A DNA stretch of 64,000 nucleotides. Origin: an uncultured Bacteroides sp. (GTDB lineage: Bacteria > Bacteroidota > Bacteroidia > Bacteroidales > Bacteroidaceae). Numbering within the stretch: the stretch's first letter is position 1; every line of letters begins with the position of its first letter. The translations under genes and the position numbers were made by a program. The stretch lies in the NCBI GenBank assembly GCA_900552075.1, contig URYL01000002.1:1-64000 (forward strand), in the 5' to 3' direction. The notes beneath the pieces are model-generated. The model searched no databases. It worked only from the letters and a program-made list of their open reading frames with translations, and was not told where the DNA came from. Shown here piece by piece: positions 27,134-34,394 of the stretch.

Positions 27134-27562
27134 ATGGCTGTACAATTTGAAAGTAATGTGAAGCATGTTCCTTATAGTCAGGAACGAGTGTATAACAAAC
27201 TGTCCGATCTGAACAACCTGGAAGGGGTTCGGGAGCGTCTGAATGAGGTGAAGGACAAGCTGGATGGAAAGCTGGAAGACATGTCGTTCGACCGTGATTC
27301 CATCACCCTGAAGGTGCAGGGCATCAACCTCACATTGCGCATCATTGAGCGTGAACCCCTGAAGTGCATCAAGTTTGAAGGTGACAAATCGCCTATACCT
27401 TTGAACCTGTGGATTCAGATTCTTCCTGTAACCGAGGGAGAGGCCAAAATGAAAGTCACCATCCGTGCCGAAGTGAATATGTTTATGAAGGCCATGGTGT
27501 CAAAACCGTTGCAGGAAGGGGTAGAGAAACTGGCAGACATGCTGGCCATGCTTCCTTATTAA
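27134..27562 (+). CDS. SRPBCC (START-like) family protein
   Basis: A 142-residue small protein with the helix-grip pattern of polyketide-cyclase/START-like folds: ESNVKHVPYSQERVYNKLSD at the start, ITLKVQGINLTLRIIE strands and a long C-terminal helix (VEKLADMLAMLPY). Such folds bind hydrophobic ligands; no active-site residues can be named. The ATG at 27134 (MAVQFES) lies just after the pyrE terminator; an upstream start at 27080 would run through the hairpin and is unlikely. argH follows 42 bp later. Confidence 0.8.
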   Translation: MAVQFESNVKHVPYSQERVYNKLSDLNNLEGVRERLNEVKDKLDGKLEDMSFDRDSITLKVQGINLTLRIIEREPLKCIKFEGDKSPIPLNLWIQILPVTEGEAKMKVTIRAEVNMFMKAMVSKPLQEGVEKLADMLAMLPY

Positions 27563-27604
27563 ATGAAACGACCGGAACATCTCCGGTGAATAAAAATTGT
27601 GATT

Positions 27605-28945
27605 ATGGCTCAAAAACTTTGGGAGAAAAATGTACAGGTAAATGCGGAGATTGACCGCTTTACCGTGGGACGTGACCGTGAAATGGACATGTATCTGGCA
27701 AAGTATGACGTATTGGGCTCGATGGCACACATCACGATGCTGGAAAGTATCGGACTGCTGACGGCCGACGAGCTGAAGATTTTGCTGGAAGAACTGAAAA
27801 AAATATATGCTTCCGTAGAACGCGGAGAATTTGTCATCGAAGACGGGGTGGAAGACGTACATTCACAGGTGGAACTGATGCTGACACGTCGTCTGGGAGA
27901 TGTGGGAAAGAAAATACACAGCGGCCGTTCGCGCAATGACCAGGTGCTGGTGGATTTGAAGCTGTTCATTCGCGCCCAGTTGAAGTCGGTGGCAGAGGCA
28001 GTGGAACGTCTGTTCCATGTACTGATTTCCCAGAGTAACCGCTATAAAGACGTGCTGATGCCGGGTTACACCCATTTGCAGATTGCCATGCCTTCTTCTT
28101 TCGGCTTGTGGTTTGGTGCTTACGCCGAGAGTCTGGTAGACGACATGGTGTTCCTGCAGGCCGCTTATAAGGTGTGCAACCGTAACCCGTTGGGTTCTGC
28201 GGCAGGTTATGGCTCTTCTTTCCCGTTGGATCGGGAGATGACCACCCGTCTGCTGGGATTTGATTCCATGAACTACAATGTGGTATATGCCCAGATGGGA
28301 CGTGGTAAAGTGGAACGCAACGTATCGTTTGCACTGGCTTCCATCGCCGGCACCTTGTCGAAGATGGCCTTTGATGCCTGCATGTTCAGCTGTCAGAACT
28401 TCGGATTCGTGAAACTGCCCGATGAATGTACCACCGGTTCCAGTATCATGCCTCACAAGAAAAATCCGGATGTGTTCGAACTGACCCGTGCCAAATGCAA
28501 CAAAATCCAGGCACTTCCGCAGCAGATCATGATGATTATGAACAACCTGCCTTCCGGCTATTTCCGTGACCTTCAGATTATCAAGGAAGTGTTCCTTCCG
28601 GCATTTGGAGAACTGGAAGACTGCTTGCAGATGGCTACTTACATCATGGACAAGATTAAAATCAACGAGCATATTCTGGACGACGACAAATACCTGTATA
28701 TGTTCAGTGTGGAAGAGGTGAACCGTTTGGCAGCCGAAGGCATGCCGTTCCGTGACGCCTACAAGAAAGTGGGTCTGGACATCGAAGCCGGTAAGTTTAC
28801 TCACGAAAAGACCGTGCATCACACCCATGCCGGAAGCATCGGCAACTTGTGTAACGACAAGATTGAGGAACTGATGAAACAGGCCGTGAGCGGATTCAGC
28901 TTTGACAAAGTGGAAGCGGCTGAAAAAGCTCTTTTAGGCCGATAA
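27605..28945 (+). CDS. argH: Argininosuccinate lyase
   Basis: Last step of arginine synthesis: argininosuccinate to arginine and fumarate. The 446-residue protein has the fumarase-superfamily signature GSSIMPHKKNPD near residue 281, and HSGRSRNDQV and GYTHLQIAMP earlier. The start is the second ATG (MAQKLWEKN); the frame also offers ATG at 27599. No other arg genes are close. The tRNA pair follows with its own promoter. Confidence 0.97.
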   Translation: MAQKLWEKNVQVNAEIDRFTVGRDREMDMYLAKYDVLGSMAHITMLESIGLLTADELKILLEELKKIYASVERGEFVIEDGVEDVHSQVELMLTRRLGDVGKKIHSGRSRNDQVLVDLKLFIRAQLKSVAEAVERLFHVLISQSNRYKDVLMPGYTHLQIAMPSSFGLWFGAYAESLVDDMVFLQAAYKVCNRNPLGSAAGYGSSFPLDREMTTRLLGFDSMNYNVVYAQMGRGKVERNVSFALASIAGTLSKMAFDACMFSCQNFGFVKLPDECTTGSSIMPHKKNPDVFELTRAKCNKIQALPQQIMMIMNNLPSGYFRDLQIIKEVFLPAFGELEDCLQMATYIMDKIKINEHILDDDKYLYMFSVEEVNRLAAEGMPFRDAYKKVGLDIEAGKFTHEKTVHHTHAGSIGNLCNDKIEELMKQAVSGFSFDKVEAAEKALLGR

Positions 28946-28980
28946 ACGCATAAAAATTAAGAAGAAAACGGGTGAAATGT

Positions 28981-29012
28981 TTGGAGTGTATTGTAAAACT
29001 CCCTACATTTGC
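28981..29012 (+). promoter_or_regulatory. Promoter of the tRNA-Gly/tRNA-Leu pair
   Basis: TTTG at 28981-28984 and TACATTTG at 29005-29012 are separated by 20 bp and match both halves of the Bacteroides -33/-7 consensus. The first tRNA begins 12 bp after it. This is the best promoter in the window. Confidence 0.85.
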
Positions 29013-29023
29013 ACCCGTAAACG

Positions 29024-29096
29024 CGGAAATAGCTCAGTTGGTAGAGCATAACCTTGCCAAGGTTAGGGTCGCGAGTTCGAGTCTCGTTTTCCGCTC
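29024..29096 (+). tRNA. tRNA-Gly (GCC)
   Basis: 73 nt without encoded CCA. Acceptor arms GCGGAAA and TTTCCGC, D-arm GCTC..GAGC, anticodon stem TAACC/GGTTA with loop TTGCCAA (anticodon GCC), and T-loop TTCGAGT. Discriminator base T. Confidence 0.95.
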
Positions 29097-29111
29097 TTTC
29101 TTTGAAAGGAT

Positions 29112-29197
29112 GCTCGAATGGTGGAATCGGTAGACACGAGGGACTTAAAATCCCTTGGCCAGTAATGGCTGTGCGGGTTCAAGTCCCGCTTCGAGTA
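29112..29197 (+). tRNA. tRNA-Leu (TAA)
   Basis: 86 nt class II tRNA with long variable arm (GGCCAGTAATGGCT). Acceptor GCTCGAA/TTCGAGT with a G-T first pair, anticodon stem AGGGA/TCCCT with loop CTTAAAA (anticodon TAA), T-arm GCGGGTTCAAGTCCCGC. Lies 15 bp after tRNA-Gly, on the same transcript. Confidence 0.94.
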
Positions 29198-29212
29198 CGA
29201 TAATACACAGAT

Positions 29213-29251
29213 AATCCCTTGTAGGTCAATACCTATGAGGGATTTCTTTTT
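29213..29251 (+). terminator. Terminator of the tRNA pair
   Basis: Outer stem AATCCCT/AGGGATT, inner stem AGGT/ACCT with loop CAAT, then T-rich TTCTTTTT, starting 16 bp after tRNA-Leu. Confidence 0.85.
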
Positions 29252-29300
29252 ATCTGCATACACATTGTATAAATAAAGTTGCTTTGAGTTGTTTATGTAG

Positions 29301-29333
29301 CAATAAAAAAGCCACCTTGCAATGAAGATGGCT
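29301..29333 (-). terminator. Terminator of the WG-repeat gene
   Basis: Stem AGCCACCTT/AAGATGGCT (one mismatch) with a 6-nt loop. On the minus strand it is followed by six T. It is 130 bp after the stop at 29463; nothing else was found between them. Confidence 0.7.
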
Positions 29334-29462
29334 AATTATTATCATAGGATGTTTTTGCTATATGGTAAATAGAACTTTTCGATTTTAATGGGGTGGGGTG
29401 TGTCCTTATTCCCTTTTTTGAGAAAAGTCTTCTGAAAAATCAGATAGTAAAATTGGAATTAA

Positions 29463-30863
29463 TTACCTTGTAATGTCGTTAATAATTGTTCCGTCTAATC
29501 TGAAGTGGTATTCAGTATTGTCTTTTTCTAATATTATTATTGAATCATTTTGGTATCTTCCTATATAATCGTCATATTCAATATCAATAATAACTTCTCC
29601 TTTGTTATTTATACAGCCATATTTTTCTTCTTTCTTTACTATGGCTCTATTATTTTTAAAACTTGTACCTCCATCATATATTGGTTCTATTACCCAATTC
29701 CCATTACTGTTAATATAACCAAACTTTTGAGCTAACATGTTATTCCCAATGCGTTTCCCCATTACAGCTAAACCCTCATGAAATTCATTTTTTTCATTTT
29801 CATATATTGGGTTTAGTATTGGGTCTGGGAACGTTGGCTCAATTACAAATTTTCCTGTTTTATCAATAAATCCATATAAATTATATGGAAGGGTTCCAAA
29901 CATAGAATTGTAATATCCTTTATGTACACCAACTCTTGCAAGACCTTCTGAGAAGTTCTCTGCGTCCTCAAATTTAAAAGGTATTATTATTTGATTATTT
30001 AAATCTATATATCCATATTTATCATCTAATTTTGCATATAATATATTTTCTGAAATCTTACCTAATTTGTCATATTTAAATGGAATGATTGTTTCTCCTG
30101 TTTCGTAATTAATCAATCCATATTTACTGCCAGCTTTTTCTAACTCTAAATATTTTCCTAATTGTGGAAATTCAAAATATTTAATGCCATGAATAGTGGA
30201 ACCATTAAATATAAAATCTGTAACTATTTGATTTTTAGAATTGGCAATCGCGAGTTTGTCATTTAAATATAGAAAAGATGGGTCAGTTTCATTTTGGGAC
30301 AATTTATATATTATAGTGTCATATTTTATTTCAAAAATAGGTTTTTCGTTATATCTCAATACTCCCCATTTATTACCAATCATTCCCATGAAAACACTAT
30401 CATTCAGAGGACAGACATTTTCATATTTAAATTGTATTTTTACATTTCCTTCTTTATCCAAGAACCCCCATTTATTATTACGCTTAAATGGTAGATAATC
30501 ATTGGTATTTAATTTATAGTCTTCATAATCACATTCTATAAAAAAATTACCATCAATATCAACAGAGCCATATTTGTTGTTCTTGCATATAATTCGATAT
30601 TTATTTGTCAATCCCAATATAGTGTCATATATACATGGAAGAATTTCTTTCCCTTTGATATTAATTAAGCCATAACATGAATCAAAAACAACAGAAGTCC
30701 CTTCTTGAAAGTCACTTATGAACTTATATTTTTGCTGTATCTTGTTGTAGGTTTCTTTATCTAAAACATCATACGGTTTCCCTGATTGATATTTATCACC
30801 TGTAGAACATGAATATACAAGTAAAACAAGGATTGATAAGTAAAACATTTTTTTTGTTTTCAT
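29463..30863 (-). CDS. WG-repeat lipoprotein
   Basis: The 466-residue protein has a lipoprotein signal (lipobox LVYSC, Cys ~20) and about nine WG/KWG-type repeats, each a (W/Y/F)G-(x)IxxxG-(x)ψI-(x)-YD pattern: YGLINIKGKEILPCIYD, WGFLDKEGNVKIQFKYE, YGYIDLNNQIIIPFKFE, FGYINSNGNWVIEPIYD and others. WG repeats are common in Bacteroidota surface proteins; no function is fixed. The gene is markedly richer in A+T than the argH and dnaJ regions on either side, and its upstream region is a large palindrome, so it was probably acquired. I chose ATG 30863; the longer frame upstream only translates the palindrome. Confidence 0.85.
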   Translation of the reverse strand: MKTKKMFYLSILVLLVYSCSTGDKYQSGKPYDVLDKETYNKIQQKYKFISDFQEGTSVVFDSCYGLINIKGKEILPCIYDTILGLTNKYRIICKNNKYGSVDIDGNFFIECDYEDYKLNTNDYLPFKRNNKWGFLDKEGNVKIQFKYENVCPLNDSVFMGMIGNKWGVLRYNEKPIFEIKYDTIIYKLSQNETDPSFLYLNDKLAIANSKNQIVTDFIFNGSTIHGIKYFEFPQLGKYLELEKAGSKYGLINYETGETIIPFKYDKLGKISENILYAKLDDKYGYIDLNNQIIIPFKFEDAENFSEGLARVGVHKGYYNSMFGTLPYNLYGFIDKTGKFVIEPTFPDPILNPIYENEKNEFHEGLAVMGKRIGNNMLAQKFGYINSNGNWVIEPIYDGGTSFKNNRAIVKKEEKYGCINNKGEVIIDIEYDDYIGRYQNDSIIILEKDNTEYHFRLDGTIINDITR

Positions 30864-30891
30864 TGTTGTATAGGTTTTTGGTGAATAATAA

Positions 30892-31044
30892 AGCGTGAGC
30901 AAATACTCTGCTACGCTGATAGGTATCGCCAAACACCTTGCCCCATAACAAGTACGCCCACGCATATCGTGAGCGTTCACTTATTGTTATTTGGGGCATT
31001 GATTAAATTGGCGATTTTATCAGCCCAAAACAATAGCAAACGCT
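30892..31044. repeat. ~150-bp imperfect palindrome upstream of the WG-repeat gene
   Basis: The arms 30892-30961 and 30970-31044 pair in order: AGCGTGAGCAAA with TTTG..CGCT; GCTGATAGGTATCGCCAA with TTGGCGATTTTATCAGC; TTGCCCCATAACAAG with CTTATTGTTATTTGGGGCA; GCCCAC with GTGAGCG; centre GCATATC. The single strand could fold into one long bulged hairpin, like integron attC sites or hairpin-transposon ends, but no canonical RYYYAAC/GTTRRRY pair is present. The WG gene starts 28 bp from its left edge. Confidence 0.75.
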
Positions 31045-31144
31045 AAAGTTTAATAGTATGTCTTGAAATAGCAATAAATCTGCTAAATCACTACAAATAT
31101 AGCTTAAGTTTTTGATAGTAAAAAATTTCCCCTTATGTATAAAC

Positions 31145-31195
31145 ACAAAAACCCCGTAGGAGGCCTCCGCATTTGCGGAAACCTCCTACGGGGTT
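31145..31195 (-). terminator. Terminator of the DnaJ-like gene
   Basis: A perfect 13-bp stem (ACCCCGTAGGAGG/CCTCCTACGGGGT) with an inner TCCGC/GCGGA stem, followed on the minus strand by a T-run, 13 bp after the stop. Confidence 0.92.
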
Positions 31196-31207
31196 GCTTA
31201 TATCTTA

Positions 31208-32137
31208 TCAGCTGGCAGCGCGCAGCTGGTTGAACAAATCTTTCTGTTTTTCGGTCAATGAAGTCGGTATCTTTACGTTGTACGTGACAATCATGTCGCC
31301 AAACTGACCGGGTTGTTTGTAGACCGGGAATCCTTTGCCCCTCAAACGTACCTGCGTACCGTTCTGCGTGCCCGGTTTTACTTTCAACCGAACCATACCG
31401 TCCATGGTTCTTACCTGTACTTCTCCACCCAGTACGGCAGTGTACAAGTCGACATCCACGTGGGTATAAAGGTCGTTACCTTCCCGTTCGAAAGTGGCAT
31501 CTTTGTCAATCACGAAGGTGATGTACAAGTCGCCGTTTTCAGCTCCGTTCATGCCCTTCTCTCCATAGCCTTTCAGCCGGATGGTCTGCCCGTCGGCAAC
31601 TCCCGCCGGGACGGTGATACGGATGTTCTCACCGTTGACGCTGAACGTCTGCTTGTGGGTGACGTATGCTTCACTGAGTGACAGATGCATCTGGGCCTCT
31701 ATGTCGCCACCCTTGGCCCGCATGCTGTATCCTCCACGGCCACCGCTTCTGTGTCCGAAGAGTTGTTCGAAGAAGTCTGAGAAACCGCTTGCGCCAGCTC
31801 CTCCGAATCCTCCGCTGAACTCGTCGCCATTCATGGAGTACCAGTAGCCTGAACCACCGTTCTCCTGTTGGGCCCGACTGTATGCTTCACGTTCCTGCTT
31901 GAATTCATCAGCGTGTTTCCAGTGTTCCCCATATTCATCGTATTTCTTTCGCTTTTCCGGATCGCTCAATACTTCATGGGCTTCATTCACCTGCTGGAAC
32001 TTTCCTTCCGCCGATGGGTCATCCTTGTTCAGGTCAGGATGGTATTTCTTTGCCAGCTTCCGGTAGGCTTGCTTGATTTCATCCTGTGTGGCATTACGGT
32101 CAACACCCAATATTTTATAGTAATCAATAAATGCCAT
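31208..32137 (-). CDS. DnaJ C-terminal-domain co-chaperone (CbpA-like)
   Basis: An Hsp40 of 309 residues. It has a J domain at 1-70 with the HPD triad in YHPDLNKDD, a Gly/Ser/Phe-rich linker (~80-145) and two beta-sandwich client domains (~145-305). It lacks the CxxCxGxG zinc repeats, so it is of the type II/CbpA class and not DnaJ itself. It stimulates DnaK. It follows hsp20 on the same strand after an 87-bp gap that holds a terminator, so readthrough or a separate promoter is needed. Confidence 0.92.
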   Translation of the reverse strand: MAFIDYYKILGVDRNATQDEIKQAYRKLAKKYHPDLNKDDPSAEGKFQQVNEAHEVLSDPEKRKKYDEYGEHWKHADEFKQEREAYSRAQQENGGSGYWYSMNGDEFSGGFGGAGASGFSDFFEQLFGHRSGGRGGYSMRAKGGDIEAQMHLSLSEAYVTHKQTFSVNGENIRITVPAGVADGQTIRLKGYGEKGMNGAENGDLYITFVIDKDATFEREGNDLYTHVDVDLYTAVLGGEVQVRTMDGMVRLKVKPGTQNGTQVRLRGKGFPVYKQPGQFGDMIVTYNVKIPTSLTEKQKDLFNQLRAAS

Positions 32138-32164
32138 ATATCAATCGTTTTTAGTGGGTTCCAG

Positions 32165-32203
32165 AATAAAAAACTCTCGCCCGCAGGTAAGTGCAGACGA
32201 GAG
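32165..32203 (-). terminator. Terminator after hsp20
   Basis: Stem CTCTCG/CGAGAG (32174-32179 with 32198-32203) around an 18-nt loop; on the minus strand TTTTTTATT follows. May be partial, letting some transcripts enter the DnaJ-like gene. Confidence 0.75.
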
Positions 32204-32224
32204 CTTTTCGGTTAATTGTTATGA

Positions 32225-32656
32225 TTAATGTATTTCAATCACACGGTTGACCTTTGCTTTTTCTTCCTGAGAATACTTCGGCAATTCAATTGTCAACACT
32301 CCATTGGCCACGTTTGCACTGATTTTTTCTTTATCGACATTGTCAGGCAAATAGAGTGACTGTTGGAATTTCGAGTAAGAGAACTCGCGTCTCAAGTATT
32401 TCTTGTTTTCTTTGTTCTCGTTTTCGGTTTTCTTTTCCATTGAAATGACGAGTTCGTTTTCTTCACCCAAATGAATGTTGAAATCGTCTTTGGTCATTCC
32501 CGGAACTGCAACTTCTACCTTGTAGTCTTTGTCGCTCTCCACTACATTGATTGCAGGGGCAGTAGCGTTAGCTTTCACCATCCAATCGTTATCAAAGAAA
32601 TCATTAAAGATACTTGGTAACCAGTTCTGATTGTAATATTTTCTAGTCGGCATCAT
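32225..32656 (-). CDS. Small heat-shock protein, Hsp20/alpha-crystallin family
   Basis: A 143-residue ATP-independent holdase. The alpha-crystallin domain runs from ~35 to 128 (VVESDKDYKVEVAVPGMTKDDFNIHL to ISANVANGVLTIELPK, cited by positions ~36-61 and ~110-125), followed by a short tail. The N-terminus MMPTRKYYNQNWLPSIFNDF is typical of Bacteroidetes sHsps. The chaperone pair with the DnaJ-like gene downstream fits a stress unit. Its leader (about 100 bp) holds short palindromes that might take part in control. Confidence 0.94.
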   Translation of the reverse strand: MMPTRKYYNQNWLPSIFNDFFDNDWMVKANATAPAINVVESDKDYKVEVAVPGMTKDDFNIHLGEENELVISMEKKTENENKENKKYLRREFSYSKFQQSLYLPDNVDKEKISANVANGVLTIELPKYSQEEKAKVNRVIEIH

Positions 32657-33067
32657 AGTTGTAATCTCCTATATTTTATTTTTTTATTATCAATTTGTTT
32701 CTGAACCCGAGCTCCTTGAGGTCTTTCAACTTCTTGAAGTTCAAGTTCACTTCTCTATTTGCAAAGGCTGTGCCACAAACAGGTGCCATAGTTGCCTTTT
32801 TTATGAGGGTTTTGTCATAATTGACTTATTATGAACGTATTACACATTTATTTTCTTTATCCTAAAATAATAGCTTCTGCATGCCATGTGGGAAATGGTA
32901 ACAAATTGTCATTTAGTTATAGATGGATTCCGACAAAAAGTCCATTTTGTTGACATATTGTCACGGAATCTTGCTTTTTCTAAGAAAAAGTCGGGTAAAA
33001 GATAGGGGTATGGATTGTTTTTGAGGATGTCAGGATGTTTTTGAGGAAATGTCAGTTTTATTTTTAC
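32657..33067. other. Leader/promoter region of hsp20 and empty spacer
   Basis: 32701-32745 is rich in short inverted repeats, the clearest AACTTC-TT-GAAGTT at 32728-32741, which would fold in the hsp20 leader. A CAAAGGCT at 32762 reads AGCCTTTG on the minus strand, a one-base-poor -7 box. No CIRCE element was seen. 32800-33067 holds nothing I recognise. Confidence 0.45.
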
Positions 33068-33155
33068 GTTTCCCTGCCCGAAAACGTACGTTTCCCGTGG
33101 CGGAAACATAGGTTTCCCTTATGGAAAACGTACGTTTCTCTATAGGGAAACGTAG
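33068..33155. repeat. Four-unit 22-bp tandem palindrome array, family A, copy 2
   Basis: GTTT starts at 33068, 33090, 33112 and 33134, exactly 22 bp apart. Close to copy 1 at 16767 in sequence, same unit order and same orientation; differences are mainly in the unit middles. Flanked by divergent genes (hsp20 and the riboswitch locus). Nothing identified between 33156 and 33334. Confidence 0.85.
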
Positions 33156-33334
33156 AAAATGCGGTGAAAGTATCCTTTCTTTGGCAGGAGGTTTTCTCTT
33201 TTAGGAGGAGGTGAAACCACGATGTTGCATGCCCAAGGTTGCCCGATAAGGAAGAGAGGTTTGCCATCGGGTAAAATATTTTGTCCGTTTTATAAGAAAA
33301 ATTTGTATGATTATACTATGTTTATCCCCGAATA

Positions 33335-33545
33335 GTTCCGAGTGTCTGTTCAGGCCCTCGGATGAAAAAGGGAATCAGGTGCAAGTCCTGAACAGTCCCG
33401 CTGCTGTAAGCTCCATTCAACCTGCTGGAAAAAGCTCATGCCACTGATGACTGAACACAATCGGGAAGGCTCCAGGAGGGGAGTAAGTCAGAAGACCGGC
33501 CATCATACATGTTAACCACGCTCGTGGGATTAGGTGGTTAAAACG
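33335..33545 (+). promoter_or_regulatory. Cobalamin (B12) riboswitch
   Basis: The conserved core is clear: AAAAAGGGAATCAGGTGC at 33365, AGTCCTGAACAGTCCCGC and CTGCTGTAAGC after it, TGCCACTG at 33439, TCGGGAAGGC at 33461, and the B12-box-like AGTCAGAAGACCGGCC at 33486. After it, TTAACCAC and GTGGTTAA (33512-33541) form a hairpin that may be the expression platform. Adenosyl- or methylcobalamin binding would shut off the btuB-like gene downstream. Confidence 0.9.
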
Positions 33546-33575
33546 ATTTGGATTTTCAATTAGTACGGAAAAAGT

Positions 33576-34066
33576 ATGGGTAGACGGAAGTTTCTGTCTG
33601 TCATGCTGGGGGGTATTCTATGCCTTGGGAATACTGTGCCCCTTCGTTCGCAGAGCAGGCTCGACAACTTGCAGCATCTGGACGAAGTGGTGGTCACGGT
33701 ACGTGCGTTGCCCGAGGAAATGATACTCGTGTGGCAGCTGACGGGTGAACAGCTCAGTCGGTTGTCGTCGCACAGCGTGGCAGATGCCCTGAGGTATTTC
33801 TCGGGTTTGCAGATAAAGGATTATGGCGGTGTGGGCGGTTTGAAGACGGTCAATATCCGGAGTATGGGTACGAACCATGTGGAGGTGTTCTACGACGGTG
33901 TGGAGCTGGGGAATGCCCAGAACAGGACGGTCGATTAGGGGCGTTTCTCGCTCGACAACATGGAGTCTGTCCTTGTACAACGGACAGAAGGGTACCATTT
34001 CCCAGCCGGCCAAGGATTTCGGTTCGGCAGGTTCCATTTATTTACAGTCCCGGCTACCTGTGTTTC
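33576..34066 (+). pseudogene. btuB-like TonB-dependent cobalamin receptor, N-terminal remnant
   Basis: The frame from 33576 encodes a signal peptide, the TonB-box/plug start LDEVVVTVRALPEE and plug segments VADALRYFSGLQIKDYGG and GTNHVEVFYDGVELGNAQNRTVD. It then meets TAG at 33936, where the family has Leu (VDLGRFSLDN), so TTG to TAG is likely. The same frame continues GRFSLDNMESV, then a frameshift near 33970 moves the match to frame SLYNGQKGTISQPAKDFG..SIYLQSRLPVFPE. Homology ends near 34066. The whole barrel (about 500 residues) is missing. The riboswitch upstream confirms the former B12 role. Confidence 0.88.
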
Positions 34067-34327
34067 CCGAAAAAGAATTGCAGCATGTTCGATGTACTGA
34101 AAGATGCGCCCGACGGAAAGCATTTGAACTGCAACGTGATTGCTGATCCGACCAACCAGTATGTATATGTGGCAGTATCCAACGTGTATCAGGAGAATGT
34201 AAGGCCTGATAAGAACTATTTGCTGGTATATGATTGTAGCGGAAGTGTTCCTTCGCTGGTGCGGAAGATTGAAAACAAGACAGACTATCCGATAGGGATT
34301 TATCCTATGCGGAAGTTCTATAAATAA
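34067..34327 (+). pseudogene. C-terminal remnant of a surface beta-propeller (possibly BtuG-like) lipoprotein
   Basis: An 80-codon frame (ATG 34085) with no start signals of its own reads DVLKDAPDGKHLNCNVIADP and ends PIGIYPMRKFYK. It looks like the last blade of a YncE/BtuG-type propeller. BtuG proteins are encoded next to btuB in Bacteroides. A deletion from inside btuB to the end of this neighbour would give the observed fusion. Assignment to BtuG is inference. Confidence 0.6.
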
Positions 34328-34347
34328 CACTTTTTCTTGGTAGGTGA

Positions 34348-34388
34348 CTGCAGGCCTTTGGAGCAATCTGGGGCTTGCAGTTCTTTTT
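34348..34388 (+). terminator. Terminator of the former btuB locus
   Basis: Stem CTGCAGGCC/GGCTTGCAG (one G-T pair) followed by TTCTTTTTT. It survives intact after the pseudogenes and abuts the oxyR 3' end at 34395. Confidence 0.75.
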
Positions 34389-34394
34389 TATCCG

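Noticed and set aside
27863..28828. 321-residue minus-strand ORF
   Set aside because: Antisense shadow of argH.
30796..30999. 67-residue minus-strand ORF (WGKVFGDTYQRS...) and the N-terminal extension of the WG-repeat ORF to 30980
   Set aside because: Both translate the large palindrome; the true WG-repeat start at 30863 has a proper lipoprotein signal.
29024..31140. Integrative element attached at tRNA-Leu
   Set aside because: No integrase and no direct repeat of a tRNA 3' end was found before the dnaJ-side terminator.
31208..32137. dnaJ proper
   Set aside because: The four CxxCxGxG zinc motifs are absent, so it is a CbpA-like type II co-chaperone.
33877..34146. Separate plus-strand gene of 89 residues
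   Set aside because: It contains the continuation of the btuB-like sequence after a frameshift, so it is part of the pseudogene.
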